Source: Burkholderiaceae bacterium (lineage in GTDB: Bacteria; Pseudomonadota; Gammaproteobacteria; Burkholderiales; Burkholderiaceae_E). From it: a stretch of DNA of 30,621 nucleotides. Within the stretch, counting starts at the first letter, position 1; each line of letters starts with the position of its first letter. This document shows, piece after piece, positions 30,389 through 30,621 of this stretch. The notes beneath the pieces were generated by a model that did not search any database, was not told the origin of the DNA, and worked only from the letters and a program-made list of their open reading frames with translations. The position numbers and the translations under genes are program-made. The stretch is taken from the NCBI GenBank assembly GCA_019428955.1, contig JAHYJF010000007.1:1-30621 (forward strand). The letters are read 5' to 3'.

Positions 30389-30621
30389 ATGCTCGACATT
30401 GCCGCCATCTGCCTGGTGGTCACCGCGCTGCTGACCTATCTGAACCACCGTTTCGTGGGTTTGCCAACGCCAATTGGCGTGATGGTTTCGGCGCTGGGCC
30501 TGTCGCTGCTGCTGGTGGCGCTGGACGTCTTCGGCATCGTGCACGGCCTGCGCGACTATGAAGAATCGCTGCTGCGCGCGATCGATTTCTCCAACGTGCT
30601 GATGCAGGGAATGCTGTCGCT
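30389..30621 (+). CDS. CPA1-type Na+/H+ antiporter, N-terminal part (runs off the window)
   Basis: 77 codons of an inner-membrane cation:proton antiporter are present. The N-terminal helices (LDIAAICLVVTALLTYLNH, LPTPIGVMVSALGLSLLLVAL) and IDFSNVLMQGMLS match the start of NhaP-like CPA1 antiporters, which exchange Na+ or K+ for H+. ATG 30389 is the only sensible start; an ATG at 30372 is stopped after five codons. No strong ribosome site is visible. The gap 30280-30388 holds nothing I can identify. Confidence 0.85.
   Translation, partial: MLDIAAICLVVTALLTYLNHRFVGLPTPIGVMVSALGLSLLLVALDVFGIVHGLRDYEESLLRAIDFSNVLMQGMLS

Noticed and set aside
1..30621. tRNA or rRNA genes
   Set aside because: Reading the intergenic stretches I found no sequence resembling tRNA arms (GGTTCRANTCC core) or rRNA. 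No tool-based scan was possible.

Overview
This window is GC-rich, densely coded DNA from a proteobacterium. The gene families (STAS-MlaE permease, DUF3309/DUF3096/CsbD small proteins, a betaproteobacterial-type 3-hydroxybutyrate dehydrogenase, tandem atypical Crp/Fnr regulators, IS21 elements) suggest a betaproteobacterium, perhaps Rhodocyclales or Burkholderiales. That placement is inference from protein style; there is no rRNA or tRNA in the window to anchor it.

Region 1 (1-5745, minus strand) reads as one operon. In order of transcription it encodes a lipoprotein of the phospholipase D/cardiolipin synthase family, an unrecognised 135-residue protein (4-bp overlap), a double-domain KaiC-like ATPase, a GGDEF protein fused to a histidine-kinase-like module whose phospho-acceptor His is replaced by Val, and a decayed STAS-MlaE lipid-transport permease. 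Phospholipid enzymes thus flank a KaiC/c-di-GMP signalling pair. This is the best candidate here for an undescribed system.

Region 2 (5977-10964, plus strand) starts with two diverged Crp/Fnr-type regulators in tandem. A run of small stress and envelope genes follows: DUF3309, a large secreted FecR/DUF6600 protein, DUF3096, CsbD, a 67-residue single-span protein and a Met/Gly-rich exported peptide. An IS cuts off the end of that last peptide.

Region 3 (10915-15564) is mobile DNA. It holds a left-end portion of one IS21-family element (istA intact, istB cut) abutting a complete second IS21-family element in the opposite orientation. The second element has 11-bp perfect terminal repeats and internal end repeats. 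Its two flanks come from unrelated genes (istB of the first element and livF) and show no target duplication, so a deletion or recombination occurred here.

Region 4 (15565-22105) holds a livF remnant, a 2[4Fe-4S] ferredoxin, an epoxide-hydrolase-like enzyme, a hemerythrin-domain protein, a rhodanese lipoprotein, a VAT1-like quinone reductase, a PanE-like reductase and two related glutathione S-transferases. These look like detoxification and redox functions.

Region 5 (22106-30621) holds a small membrane protein, a Cys-rich zinc-ribbon peptide, a relic of an Acr3 arsenite exporter, a hydroxyacid-oxoacid transhydrogenase, a two-RCK potassium-channel-like protein and a D-threonine-aldolase-like PLP enzyme. 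These are followed by a small frameshifted membrane ORF, an acyl-CoA ligase split by a one-base frameshift, 3-hydroxybutyrate dehydrogenase and the start of a CPA1 Na+/H+ antiporter. The transhydrogenase, ligase and 3-hydroxybutyrate dehydrogenase fit short-chain hydroxyacid or polyhydroxyalkanoate turnover.

The window contains an unusual number of broken genes (mlaE, istB, livF, acr3, acyl-CoA ligase, a small membrane ORF). Either the locus is decaying or the assembly carries single-base indels.
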